A stretch of 64,000 bases of DNA from Bacteroidaceae bacterium (GTDB lineage: Bacteria; Bacteroidota; Bacteroidia; Bacteroidales; Bacteroidaceae). The first letter of the stretch is position 1, and each line of letters opens with the position of its first letter. Made by a program: the position numbers and the translations under genes. Shown here one piece after another: positions 26,444-35,213 of this stretch. The DNA lies in NCBI GenBank assembly GCA_017650105.1, contig JAGCFO010000024.1, positions 37,322-101,321 on the forward strand, in the 5' to 3' direction. The notes under the pieces were generated by a model, which was not told where the DNA came from, ran no database searches, and worked only from the letters and a program-made list of their open reading frames with translations.

Positions 26444-28881
26444 CATCCATTATCGGAGCCAAACGCACGGGAACGCGCGATTCCATCGTCACTTGGCTAC
26501 TTACCGACAGCCGCTCGCTGTGGCTTCCCGAAGAAACTCTCTTCTTTGCCCTCGTAGGGCAACGCAACAACGGGCATCGATACGTGGAAGAACTCTATAC
26601 GCGAGGCGTGCGAAACTTTGTAGTCACCACCCTCCCCGATGAGTGTCACGACGATGCCAATTACCTGCAGGTAAAAGATACGCTCCAAGCCCTTCAGAGC
26701 CTTGCGGAATATCATCGGCATTCCTTCACAGGACCTGTTGTGGGCATCACAGGCTCTAACGGCAAAACGGTAGTGAAGGAATGGCTCTACCAGCTCTTGT
26801 GTGACGATAGAGTTGTGACACGCTCCCCGCGAAGCTACAACTCCCAGACGGGCGTTCCCCTCTCGGCTTGGCTCATCAATGAGCATACCGATATCGCTAT
26901 CCTCGAGGCTGGAATTTCCCAGCCGGGTGAGATGAGACGCTTGAGAAGTATTGTGCGTCCAACTATCGGAGTGCTTACTAATATAGGAGGAGCACACCAG
27001 GAGAACTTTGCTTCGCTGCAGGAGAAGTGCCTCGAGAAGCTCACCCTCTTCAGGGATTGCGAAGTAGTTGTCTACAACGGCGATGACCCCATGATTACCG
27101 ACTGCATGAACCGAATGGTGCTCTCTATACGCGAAATTGCCTGGTCAAGGAAAGACAGCGAGCGCCCTCTCTTCATCAGCCACGTGAGCAAACAGGAAAA
27201 TCACACAAATATCACCTATCGCTATCTGGGAATCAAGCACTCATACACGATTCCTTTCATCGATGACGCTTCTATCGAGAACTCCTTCCACTGCCTGGCC
27301 GTTTGCCTTTACCTGATGATGGAGCCCGACGTCATTACCGAACGAATGGCGCACCTTGAGCCCGTTGCAATGCGTCTGGAGGTTAAGGAGGGCCTGCGGG
27401 GATGCACTCTCATCAACGACTCCTACAACAGCGACTTGGCCTCTCTTGCTATCGCTCTTGACTTTATGGCACGACGCCCCGATACGGCAGGACGAAAGCG
27501 CATGATTATCCTTTCCGATATGGACCAAACGGGACTCACGGAAAGGAATCTCTACAAGAAAGTGGCGCAACTTGTCGAAACGCGCGGCATTCAGCGCATA
27601 GTAGGCATCGGGCGCAGCATTACAGCCGAGGGCAGCCGTTTTAGCATACCCCATACTTTCTATCCTACTACCGAAGCTTTCTTGGCTTCCGACGAATTCC
27701 AAAAGCTAAGCCACGAAGTCATCCTCATCAAGGGAGCACGCCGATTCGGCTTCGACCGTATTGCCGATAACCTTGCCCTAAAAGTCCACGAGACAATCCT
27801 TGAGATAGACCTCGACGCTATCGTCGACAATCTCAATCACTACCGCAGTTTCCTTCGTCCCGGCACGCGAATTGTCTGCATGGTGAAGGCATTTGCCTAT
27901 GGCGCAGGATTCTACGAAATCGCCAAGACCCTTCAAGACCATCAGGTCGACTATCTCGCTGTAGCTGTGGCAGACGAAGGTGAACAACTGCGTCGCGCAG
28001 GCATAACTGCCAACATCCTCATCATGAATCCCGAAAGGACAGCCTTCAAGACGATGTTCGAGAATAGCCTTGAGCCCGAGATTTACAGTTTCGAGATGCT
28101 TGAGGAAATGATTCACGCCTGTGAGCGCGCTGGCATCACATGCTATCCTATTCATATCAAGGTTGACACGGGAATGAGCCGTCTGGGCTTTGCTCCCGAC
28201 GATATGCCTCGTCTTATCGACAGGCTTCGTCATCAGACAGCTGTGGTACCCCGCTCTGTATTCAGCCATTTTGCAGGCAGCGACAGCCCTGCATTCGACG
28301 CTTTCTCTGAACTTCAGCATGAGCGTTTTGCCCGCGCCTCAAGCCAGTTGCGCGAGGCTTTCGGCAACAGTCTCTTGCGGCATATCTGCAACAGCGCAGG
28401 CATCGAGCGCTTCCCCCAATGGCACTACGAGATGGTACGCCTCGGGCTTGGGCTCTATGGCATCAATCCTATCGACAACAGCACAATCCACAACGTTGCC
28501 ACACTTCGCACCACTATCCTGCAGCTTCGCGACGTGCCTCCTACGGAGACTGTCGGCTATAGCAGGAAGGGGAAGCTGAGCCGTCCTTCCCGCATCGCAG
28601 CTATTCCCATAGGATATGCCGATGGATTGAATCGGCATCTGGGCAACGGCAAGGGCTATTGTCTGGTAAACGGACAGCCCGCTCCCTACGTTGGAAACAT
28701 CTGTATGGACGTCTGCATGATTGACGTCACCGACATTGACTGCAAGGTAGGCGACAGCGTGGAGATTTTCGGCCCTCACTTGCCTGTAAGTCAGTTGGCT
28801 GAATGGCTCGACACCATTCCCTACGAGGTGATGACGGGAGTTTCCTCGCGTGTCAAGCGCATTTACTACTCGAATCACTGA
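26419..28881 (+). CDS. murF-alr: Fused MurF ligase and alanine racemase
   Basis: This 820-residue bifunctional protein joins two peptidoglycan steps. Residues about 1-455 are MurF, which adds D-Ala-D-Ala to the UDP-MurNAc-tripeptide, with the ATP loop GITGSNGKTVVKEW near 110. Residues about 460-820 are a PLP-dependent alanine racemase with the cofactor lysine in VKAFAYGAG and the C-terminal motifs PIGYADGLNR and GNICMDVCMIDVTD. The racemase supplies D-Ala, the precursor of the MurF substrate. The fusion is known in Bacteroidetes. In the lysine motif the usual VKADAYG is VKAFAYG. It starts within the end of the GSCFA gene. Confidence 0.95.
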   Translation: MSYHIEQIASIIGAKRTGTRDSIVTWLLTDSRSLWLPEETLFFALVGQRNNGHRYVEELYTRGVRNFVVTTLPDECHDDANYLQVKDTLQALQSLAEYHRHSFTGPVVGITGSNGKTVVKEWLYQLLCDDRVVTRSPRSYNSQTGVPLSAWLINEHTDIAILEAGISQPGEMRRLRSIVRPTIGVLTNIGGAHQENFASLQEKCLEKLTLFRDCEVVVYNGDDPMITDCMNRMVLSIREIAWSRKDSERPLFISHVSKQENHTNITYRYLGIKHSYTIPFIDDASIENSFHCLAVCLYLMMEPDVITERMAHLEPVAMRLEVKEGLRGCTLINDSYNSDLASLAIALDFMARRPDTAGRKRMIILSDMDQTGLTERNLYKKVAQLVETRGIQRIVGIGRSITAEGSRFSIPHTFYPTTEAFLASDEFQKLSHEVILIKGARRFGFDRIADNLALKVHETILEIDLDAIVDNLNHYRSFLRPGTRIVCMVKAFAYGAGFYEIAKTLQDHQVDYLAVAVADEGEQLRRAGITANILIMNPERTAFKTMFENSLEPEIYSFEMLEEMIHACERAGITCYPIHIKVDTGMSRLGFAPDDMPRLIDRLRHQTAVVPRSVFSHFAGSDSPAFDAFSELQHERFARASSQLREAFGNSLLRHICNSAGIERFPQWHYEMVRLGLGLYGINPIDNSTIHNVATLRTTILQLRDVPPTETVGYSRKGKLSRPSRIAAIPIGYADGLNRHLGNGKGYCLVNGQPAPYVGNICMDVCMIDVTDIDCKVGDSVEIFGPHLPVSQLAEWLDTIPYEVMTGVSSRVKRIYYSNH

Positions 28882-28900
28882 TTGCTCCATCTTCAGTTAT

Positions 28901-28998
28901 TCCTTCTTCATACGAAATTTTCCCTTCTTCAAAAAATTTTTTTCTTTCTTCATATCGCGAGATTTGTTCTCCAAAAAAATTTTTCCCTTCTTCATATG
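28901..28998. repeat. Dispersed intergenic repeat, copy 5, running into a start codon
   Basis: The copy reads TTCCTTCTTCATACG, AAATTTTCCCTTCTTC, A6T7, CTTTCTTCATATCGCGAGAT, TTGTTCTCC, A7T5 and CCCTTCTTCATATG. It is one of the longest copies and fills the whole gap between murF-alr and the GH105 gene. Its last bases supply the ATG of that gene. Confidence 0.85.
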
Positions 28999-30261
28999 AG
29001 GCGCTTTGATTCCCTTCCTGTTTTTTTCTTCCGCTTCTCATCTTTTAGACGACTTGTCCCAGCTGCGCTGATTCCTCTCGTGTGCCTTTGCTGCATGTCG
29101 TGCAACAGCACGAAGAAGACGCCCGTGCCCGTGCTTCTCGTAAACTCGGAAATGCAGCGCGTGCCCAACTCTTGGCAGCTCGACTTCAAGGAGAAAATCA
29201 AGTGGGACTATGCCAGCGGAGTGGAGCTGGCTGGCATGATAGCTGCCGCTGATTTCTACGGAATTCCTGCCGTGAAGGACTATTTCATCGCCTACTGCGA
29301 CACTATGGTTAACGATGACGGCACTATCAAAACTTACAAGCCTTCTGAGGAAAGCCTCGACAGGATTCATTCCGCCAAACTTTTCTTCCGCGCCTATGAG
29401 GAAACGGGAAAAGATAAGTACCGCAAGGCTCTTGACCTGGTTTTCAGCCAGTTCTCGCATCAGCCTCGCAATGCCGACGGAGGATTTTGGCACAAGCGCG
29501 TATATCCCTATCAGATGTGGCTCGACGGGCTCTATATGGGCGAGCCTTTCTATGCGCAATATCTGACTACGTATGCCGATGAACTGGGCGACTCAGCCCT
29601 CCAAGCTGGGTATGAAGACATTGTAAATCAGTTCGTCACTTGTGCGCGCCACACTTTCGACGCTTCAACAGGGCTTTTCCGGCATGCTTACGACGATGCA
29701 CGCCAGCAAGCCTGGGCTGACAGCCTTACAGGGCAGTCTGCTCACTGCTGGGGAAGGGCTCTCGGCTGGTATTCTATGGCGCTAGTGGATGTGATGGATT
29801 GGCTACCTTCTCAGTATCAGGCGCCTCTTGACTCAATCTTTTCAGTTGTTGCCGCAGGAGTAGCACGTTATCAGGATGACGAGAGCGGGCTTTGGTTTCA
29901 AGTGATGGATCAACCCGGAAGAGAAGGGAATTATTTGGAAAGCTCTTGCAGCGCTATGTTCACTTATGCTCTTTACAAAGGAATCCGCACGGGACATCTG
30001 CCCGAGAGCTATCTGTCGGTTGCTGAACGAGCCTACGAAGGAATGCTTGCCCAATTTATCGAAACCGATTCAGAGACGGGACTTGTCTCCTTCACACGCA
30101 CTTGTGCCGTTGCCGGCTTGGGAGGAAATCCCTACCGCTCGGGCACTTTCGACTATTACGTCGGAGAAACTATCCGCGCCAATGATCCGAAAGCAGTCGG
30201 GCCTTTCCTGCTTGCTTGCATCGAGCACGACAAACGTCTACAGCGCAGCGCTGATAAATAA
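28996..30261 (+). CDS. Glycoside hydrolase family 105/88 (unsaturated uronyl hydrolase), lipoprotein
   Basis: The 421-residue protein has a membrane-export signal ending in a cysteine (LVCLCCMSC, about residue 36), so it is probably a lipoprotein. The catalytic (alpha/alpha)6 barrel carries VYPYQMWLDGLYMGEP, whose Asp is the catalytic residue in YteR/YesR-type enzymes, and HCWGRALGWY. Such enzymes remove unsaturated galacturonyl or glucuronyl residues left by polysaccharide lyases. The start codon lies inside repeat copy 5. Later in-frame ATGs fall within or after the signal, so this start is preferred. No pectin lyase is nearby. Confidence 0.88.
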   Translation: MRRFDSLPVFFFRFSSFRRLVPAALIPLVCLCCMSCNSTKKTPVPVLLVNSEMQRVPNSWQLDFKEKIKWDYASGVELAGMIAAADFYGIPAVKDYFIAYCDTMVNDDGTIKTYKPSEESLDRIHSAKLFFRAYEETGKDKYRKALDLVFSQFSHQPRNADGGFWHKRVYPYQMWLDGLYMGEPFYAQYLTTYADELGDSALQAGYEDIVNQFVTCARHTFDASTGLFRHAYDDARQQAWADSLTGQSAHCWGRALGWYSMALVDVMDWLPSQYQAPLDSIFSVVAAGVARYQDDESGLWFQVMDQPGREGNYLESSCSAMFTYALYKGIRTGHLPESYLSVAERAYEGMLAQFIETDSETGLVSFTRTCAVAGLGGNPYRSGTFDYYVGETIRANDPKAVGPFLLACIEHDKRLQRSADK

Positions 30262-30265
30262 TCCG

Positions 30266-31090
30266 CTAGCGGTTTGATACGCCCCACATCATCTTTTTGC
30301 GCAGCGTATTAAAATAGGTGTTGCCTTCCTGCTTCACGACTTTAATGGGGAACGGCGCCTTCCTTACGTGCACGACGGTTCCTACGGGATAGCTTTGGCT
30401 GTTTCCGTCGACGGCAATGAGAAAGCGCCCGTTGCGGCTCTCTACGTTGAGAGTTATTTCCTTATCGTCTGACAACACGATGGGGCGCATATTCAAGCTA
30501 TGAGGAGCAACTGCCGTAAGCACGAAAACTTTTGACTGAGGATGAATTATCGGGCCTCCCGCGCTGAGCGAGTAAGCCGTTGAGCCCGTAGGAGTAGCTA
30601 CCAGTAGCCCGTCTGCCTGGTAGGTGACGAGCTCTTCTCCGTTTACTAAGGTACGGATTCGTATGACAGACGCGCTGTCGTGTTTCATCACGGAAAGTTC
30701 GTTCAGCGCAAAGAACGGTTCATTCTGAAGCCCCGTTTCGGAAGCTTCTCCCGAGGGAGACTGAATGTCGATTTCGAGTATGCTTCGCTCGCGCACTTCG
30801 TACTCTCCGATGTGGACTTTTTTCACAAAATCCTCGATTTCATCGGAAGAAACGTCTGCCAAGAAGCCCAGATGCCCCAGGTTTACTCCAACGATGGGGA
30901 TGCCCGAATCTCCCACTTTGTGCACAGCCCGCATGAACGTTCCGTCGCCTCCAAGGCTGAATACCATATCCACATCACTCTCGATGTCGTAAACAATTGT
31001 GTCACCATAAAGGGCAAACTGCTGCAGCAAGACTTTCGTCTGCTCAGACTGCAAAGTTTCGGGAGTAGTTCCTATCAAAGCGAATTTCAT
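30266..31090 (-). CDS. nadK: NAD kinase
   Basis: The enzyme phosphorylates NAD to NADP in the cytoplasm. The 274-residue product begins MKFALIGTTPE and has the catalytic GGDGTFMRAV, then GVNLGHLGFL and the NE/D-type block ALNELSV. TPTGSTAYSLSAGGPI is the conserved donor-site loop. The length is normal for the family. The frame is open a further 51 codons upstream, but that stretch is intergenic and the ATG at 31090 matches the family start. It is divergent from pdxJ with its own predicted promoter. Confidence 0.95.
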   Translation of the reverse strand: MKFALIGTTPETLQSEQTKVLLQQFALYGDTIVYDIESDVDMVFSLGGDGTFMRAVHKVGDSGIPIVGVNLGHLGFLADVSSDEIEDFVKKVHIGEYEVRERSILEIDIQSPSGEASETGLQNEPFFALNELSVMKHDSASVIRIRTLVNGEELVTYQADGLLVATPTGSTAYSLSAGGPIIHPQSKVFVLTAVAPHSLNMRPIVLSDDKEITLNVESRNGRFLIAVDGNSQSYPVGTVVHVRKAPFPIKVVKQEGNTYFNTLRKKMMWGVSNR

Positions 31091-31117
31091 ATCTTGTTTT
31101 CTGCCTCTATTTGACGA

Positions 31118-31125
31118 CAAAAATA
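31118..31125 (-). promoter_or_regulatory. Predicted -7 box of nadK
   Basis: The minus strand reads TATTTTTG, 27 bases before the nadK start. Confidence 0.45.
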
Positions 31126-31188
31126 TAGAAAAAACTCTAAATAACGTATATTTCGTCAGAAAAAGATACAACATTAAGCTTTTTAGCT

Positions 31189-31197
31189 TAACTTTGC
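31189..31197 (+). promoter_or_regulatory. Predicted -7 box of the pdxJ operon
   Basis: TAACTTTGC lies 39 bases before the pdxJ ATG. Confidence 0.5.
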
Positions 31198-31236
31198 ACA
31201 ATAAACGTGACGCCGATGTCCGTTTTTTTATAGGAT

Positions 31237-31950
31237 ATGACAAAACTAAGCGTAAATATCAACAAAATCGCCACGCTGCGCAACGCCCGTGATAACGACA
31301 ATCCCAACGTGCTGAAGTTTGCACTTGACTGTGAGGCCTTTGGGGCTGACGGAATCACCGTGCACCCGCGCCCTGACGAGCGGCACATCCGTCGTAGCGA
31401 CGTGATGGACATAGGTCCGCGCCTGCGCACGGAGTTTAACATCGAGGGATTCCCCGACAAGCGCTTCATGGAGATTGTCCTCAGCGTCAAGCCTACTCAA
31501 GTGACGCTGGTGCCCGACTCGCCCGATCAGATTACCTCCAATCACGGATGGGACGTGAAGGCAAACTTCAGCCTGCTCTGCGCCACAGTGGAGAAACTGA
31601 AGGAAGCCAGCATACGCTCTTCCATCTTCATCAACCCCGACGTTGAAAGCGTGGAGTGGGCAGCCAAAACGGGCGCCGATCGTGTAGAACTCTACACAGA
31701 GCCCTATGCGTCAGGCTATTCCATCAACAAAGAGGAAGCAATCGCTCCCTACATCGAGGCAGCCAAGAAAGTGCGCTCCACGGGGCTCGGACTCAATGCG
31801 GGGCACGACTTGAGCCTGAAAAACCTTCGCTACTTCATCGAGCAGATTCCCTGGACCGACGAAGTGTCGATAGGGCACGCCCTCGTCTGCGATGCACTCT
31901 ACATGGGCATTGCCGAAGCTATCAACCAGTATAAGCAATGCCTATTGTAA
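31237..31950 (+). CDS. pdxJ: Pyridoxine 5'-phosphate synthase
   Basis: The cytoplasmic TIM-barrel enzyme closes the pyridine ring of vitamin B6 from 1-deoxyxylulose-5-phosphate and aminoacetone phosphate. It shows [15 protein letters not shown], the active-site block [16 protein letters not shown], and the C-terminal phosphate site [12 protein letters not shown] and SIGHALV. The length of 237 residues is normal. The 1-deoxyxylulose-5-phosphate it uses is made by Dxs, also in this window. It precedes exbB-exbD-tonB, from which it is separated by repeat copy 6. Confidence 0.96.
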   Translation: MTKLSVNINKIATLRNARDNDNPNVLKFALDCEAFGADGITVHPRPDERHIRRSDVMDIGPRLRTEFNIEGFPDKRFMEIVLSVKPTQVTLVPDSPDQITSNHGWDVKANFSLLCATVEKLKEASIRSSIFINPDVESVEWAAKTGADRVELYTEPYASGYSINKEEAIAPYIEAAKKVRSTGLGLNAGHDLSLKNLRYFIEQIPWTDEVSIGHALVCDALYMGIAEAINQYKQCLL

Positions 31951-31951
31951 T

Positions 31952-32020
31952 ATGGAGAACAAATCTCGCGATATGCTTTCTAAATAAAAAATTTTCCCTT
32001 CTCGAAAAAAATTTTTCCTT
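31952..32020. repeat. Dispersed intergenic repeat, copy 6
   Basis: Beginning right after the pdxJ stop, it reads TATGGAGAACAAATCTCGCG, ATATGCTTTC, A5T4, CCCTTCTCG, A7T5 and CCTTAATAAATAATCC. It carries the GGAGAACA and TCTCGCGATATG modules in the orientation opposite to copies 1 and 5. It occupies most of the gap before exbB. Confidence 0.8.
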
Positions 32021-32050
32021 AATAAATAATCCACATTTCTTAATACACAT

Positions 32051-32752
32051 ATGTTATTCCTCCAAGCAGAATCAGCAGTCGCCGTCACAGAAGAAGTGAT
32101 GACAAACCCCGTACTGACAGAAGTCGTTGAAACAGGCAACAAGATGAACCTTTGGGACATGACGCTCAAGGGAGGCTGGATTATGTTAGTCCTTGCCATA
32201 CTCTCCGTCATCTGTTTCTATATTTTCTTCGAACGGCTTGCCGTGCTGAACAAAACCCGCAAGATCGACGCCTCGTTTATGGATCGCATACGCGACTATG
32301 TACAGGGAGGCGAAGTGAAATCAGCCATCAACTACTGCCGAGTGGTGGGCAACCCCATTGCAAACATGATTGAGAAGGGCCTCGAGCGCCTGGGACGTCC
32401 CGCATCCGACATCCGCGCAGCTATCGACAACGCCGGCAACCTCGAAGTAGCCAAGCTCGAGAAAGGAATTCCCATCATGGCAACCATAGCCGGAGGAGCC
32501 CCTATGATAGGATTCCTCGGAACGGTAATCGGAATGGTGCGCGCCTTCTGGGAAATGGCTAATGCTGGAAACAACATCGACATCACACTCCTCTCGAGCG
32601 GCATCTACGAAGCAATGATCACTACCGTAGGAGGCTTGATAGTGGGAATCATAGCAATGTTTGCGTATAACTACCTCGTCTCGCGCGTCGACAGCATTAC
32701 CAACTGGCTTGAAGCACAGACACTTTCGTTCATGGACATTATCAAAGACTAA
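32051..32752 (+). CDS. exbB: ExbB/TolQ-type proton channel
   Basis: The 233-residue inner-membrane protein belongs to the MotA/TolQ/ExbB family. It has one N-terminal membrane segment (WIMLVLAILSVICFYIFF), a long cytoplasmic loop, and two C-terminal segments around GGAPMIGFLGTVIGMVRAF and TTVGGLIVGIIAMF. With ExbD and TonB it couples the proton gradient to TonB-dependent transport at the outer membrane. exbD follows after 2 bases. The membership and order exbB-exbD-tonB leave little doubt about the role. Confidence 0.93.
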   Translation: MLFLQAESAVAVTEEVMTNPVLTEVVETGNKMNLWDMTLKGGWIMLVLAILSVICFYIFFERLAVLNKTRKIDASFMDRIRDYVQGGEVKSAINYCRVVGNPIANMIEKGLERLGRPASDIRAAIDNAGNLEVAKLEKGIPIMATIAGGAPMIGFLGTVIGMVRAFWEMANAGNNIDITLLSSGIYEAMITTVGGLIVGIIAMFAYNYLVSRVDSITNWLEAQTLSFMDIIKD

Positions 32753-32754
32753 CT

Positions 32755-33171
32755 ATGGCCCTGAAAAGAAGAACAAAAATAAACCCGTCCTTCAGTATGG
32801 CGTCTATGACGGATATCATCTTCCTGCTGCTGATATTCTTCATGATAACATCCACGATGGTTTCGCCAAACGCTATCAAGGTTCTGCTTCCGCAAGGCAA
32901 GCAGCAGACATCAGCCAAGCCCTTGACTCGCGTAATCATCGACAAGGACCTCAACTACTACGCAGCCTTCGGAAATAAGGACGAAAGTCCCATCACCCTT
33001 GAGGAACTGCCTGCCTTCCTGCAACAGAGAGCAAAGGAAGAGCCGGAGATGTATGTCGCTCTCTACGCCGACGAGAGAGTGCCCTACCGCGAGATTGTGA
33101 ACGTGCTGAATATGGCAAACGACAACAACTTCAAGATGGTGCTGGCAACACGTAAACCCGACAGAAAGTGA
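32755..33171 (+). CDS. exbD: ExbD/TolR-type energy coupling protein
   Basis: The 138-residue protein has one N-terminal membrane segment with the conserved proton-path aspartate (FSMASMTDIIFLLLIFFMI). A periplasmic ExbD domain follows, ending FKMVLATRKPDRK. It works with the adjacent ExbB and TonB. The tonB GTG start overlaps its stop by 4 bases, giving translational coupling. Confidence 0.93.
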   Translation: MALKRRTKINPSFSMASMTDIIFLLLIFFMITSTMVSPNAIKVLLPQGKQQTSAKPLTRVIIDKDLNYYAAFGNKDESPITLEELPAFLQQRAKEEPEMYVALYADERVPYREIVNVLNMANDNNFKMVLATRKPDRK

Positions 33172-33941
33172 AACTCGACAAAACGAAAATAACAGGCATC
33201 ATTGGCACCGCTGTCGTACATTTGATAGCTGTCGTCCTCTTGTTGGTACTTCACTTCCGCTCTCCCCTTCAGCACGAAGAGAGCGGAATGGAGGTGATGC
33301 TCGGCAATACGGAAAGCGCAAAAGGAAGCGTCGACGCATACAACTACACTCCTGTCGAAGCACCGCAACCTGAGAAAACGCCCGTCAAGCCAAGCATCGA
33401 AAACGTTGCCCCGCCTGTAAAAGACGTTCCTCTTATCACTCAGAAAGACGAGCCTACCGTTCCCGTCGAGACAGCAGAAGAAATAGAAGCCCGCAAGAAG
33501 GCTGAAGCAGAGAAGAAGGCTGCAGAGACAGCTTCTGCCCAGATAGCCAACGCCTTTGGGAAAAGCAACAACATGTCTTCTGCCAAAGGAACGGAAGGAG
33601 AGGCAGCAAACGGCATACAAGGCTCTCCCGAAGGCTCCGCTTCCGCAACAAGCCCCAGGGGGAACGGCATTCAGGGCTCCTACGACTTGGGCGGGCGTAG
33701 CATAGTCGGAAGTCTGCCCATCCCGAGTGAAAACATCCAAGACGAAGGCAACGTCGTGGTGAACATAACGGTTGACCCCGAAGGCAACGTCGTAGGCACC
33801 AGCATCAACCTGAGAACGAATACCACCAACGAGCAAATGCGCAACGCAGCGGAGAGAGCTGCCCGACGCGCAAAGTTCCAGCCTTCGAATCAGAAAGAAA
33901 ACCAGACAGGAACCATCATTTACTATTTCAAACTACGATAA
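33168..33941 (+). CDS. tonB: TonB-family energy transducer
   Basis: The 257-residue protein has an N-terminal membrane anchor (GIIGTAVVHLIAVVLLLVL). A Pro/Glu/Lys/Ala-rich periplasm-spanning linker follows, including EEIEARKKAEAEKKAAE. The C-terminal TonB domain shows GNVVVNITVDPEGNV and the final block GTIIYYFKLR. It transmits energy from ExbBD to outer-membrane receptors. Translation starts with GTG overlapping the exbD stop codon. Low-complexity Gly/Ser/Asn segments (about 130-165) connect linker and domain. Confidence 0.92.
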   Translation: MKLDKTKITGIIGTAVVHLIAVVLLLVLHFRSPLQHEESGMEVMLGNTESAKGSVDAYNYTPVEAPQPEKTPVKPSIENVAPPVKDVPLITQKDEPTVPVETAEEIEARKKAEAEKKAAETASAQIANAFGKSNNMSSAKGTEGEAANGIQGSPEGSASATSPRGNGIQGSYDLGGRSIVGSLPIPSENIQDEGNVVVNITVDPEGNVVGTSINLRTNTTNEQMRNAAERAARRAKFQPSNQKENQTGTIIYYFKLR

Positions 33942-33959
33942 AAACACCTCTCCTATTCC

Positions 33960-34532
33960 ATGAAAAATGTATATGTTTTCTTAGCAAACGGTTTCGAGGA
34001 AATTGAAGCCCTTGCTCCCGTCGACATACTTCGTCGCGCAGGAGTTGAAGTCACAACCGTTTCCATTTATGAGGATATGACGGTTATCGGCGCACACGAC
34101 GTTACGGTTATGGCTGACACCATTTTCAGCCTTTGCGACTACGACGACGCTGATGTTCTCTTCCTTCCCGGAGGCATGCCTGGTGCTGCCAATCTATTAA
34201 GAAGCGAGGATTTGTGCGAATTGCTTCAGAAAAAGGCACGCGAAGAGGTCACTTTAGCTGCCATTTGCGCTGCTCCCTCCGTTTTGGGAGAGTTGGAATT
34301 GCTCAAAGGGAGGAAGGTAACTTGCTATCCAGGCTTTGAGGAACATCTGCTTGAGGCAGACATTGACAAGGAAGCCTTGATTGTTAAGGATGGAGAGACG
34401 CTCTTTACCGCTTGCGGGCCCGCAGCTGCCTGCGAGCTGGGATTCGCCCTTGTGGAACATCTCTGCGGAAAGGAAAAAGCAGAGGAAGTGAAGCTGGGGA
34501 TGATGTTTGGAAGAAACAAAATCGTCAAATAA
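33960..34532 (+). CDS. DJ-1/PfpI-family protein (YajL-like)
   Basis: The 190-residue cytoplasmic protein begins MKNVYVFLANGFEEIEAL with the family glutamate. It has the nucleophilic elbow AAICAAPSVLG, whose cysteine is the reactive residue of DJ-1 proteins. Family members act as chaperones or glyoxalase/deglycase-type enzymes, so the precise activity is open. It lies 18 bases after tonB and just before ispD within a run of closely spaced plus-strand genes. Confidence 0.92.
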   Translation: MKNVYVFLANGFEEIEALAPVDILRRAGVEVTTVSIYEDMTVIGAHDVTVMADTIFSLCDYDDADVLFLPGGMPGAANLLRSEDLCELLQKKAREEVTLAAICAAPSVLGELELLKGRKVTCYPGFEEHLLEADIDKEALIVKDGETLFTACGPAAACELGFALVEHLCGKEKAEEVKLGMMFGRNKIVK

Positions 34533-34544
34533 GCCTTTTCTGCA

Positions 34545-35213
34545 TTGAATCGGGTTGCCCTTATCGTAGCAGGAGGAAAAGGAGTGCGCATGGGTGCGCA
34601 AATCCCAAAGCAGTTTATTCCCCTTCACGGGAAGCCCTTGCTAATGTGGACGATTGAAAACTTGCATCAATGCGATACTTCGATGGAGTTGTACCTTGCT
34701 TTGTCATCCGAGCAGCACGAAAACTGGCGCCAACTTTGCGAAAAGCATGATTTCAGGATTCCTCATCATCTGGTAGACGGAGGAGCAACTCGCTTTGAGT
34801 CGGTAAAGAAAGGGTTGGAGGGAATCAACGCAGACGACGAAACGCTTGTGGCAATTCACGACGGAGTACGTCCTTTCGTCAACAAGGCAGTCGTTGAAGG
34901 ATGTTTCCAGAAGGCAGCGCTGACAAAAGCTGCTATTCCCGTCCTTCCCGTTACGGAAACGCTACGCGAGATAAACGAAGACTCCAGCAAGACTGTCGAC
35001 CGAAGCCGTTTCAAGCTGGTTCAGACTCCTCAGGTTTTTCAAATGGGTGTTCTGCGCAGAGCATACGCCCAACCGTACAACGAAGCATTCACCGACGACG
35101 CTTCTGTAGTCGAGGCTCTCGGCTTACCTATCTCTTTTGTGGAGGGAAACCGCGAGAACATCAAGATAACGACTCCCTTCGACCTTAAAATAGCCGAGAT
35201 TCTTCTCCCGTGA
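34545..35213 (+). CDS. ispD: 2-C-methyl-D-erythritol 4-phosphate cytidylyltransferase
   Basis: This MEP-pathway enzyme couples CTP to methylerythritol phosphate. The nucleotide-binding signature VALIVAGGKGVRMG is at the very N-terminus, followed by PKQFIPLHGKP, then DGVRPFV and DRSRFKLVQTPQVF. The length of 222 residues is normal. No ATG precedes the signature and the frame closes 12 bases upstream, so the start must be the TTG at 34545, or another non-ATG codon. Its stop overlaps the recG GTG start. Confidence 0.95.
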   Translation: MNRVALIVAGGKGVRMGAQIPKQFIPLHGKPLLMWTIENLHQCDTSMELYLALSSEQHENWRQLCEKHDFRIPHHLVDGGATRFESVKKGLEGINADDETLVAIHDGVRPFVNKAVVEGCFQKAALTKAAIPVLPVTETLREINEDSSKTVDRSRFKLVQTPQVFQMGVLRRAYAQPYNEAFTDDASVVEALGLPISFVEGNRENIKITTPFDLKIAEILLP

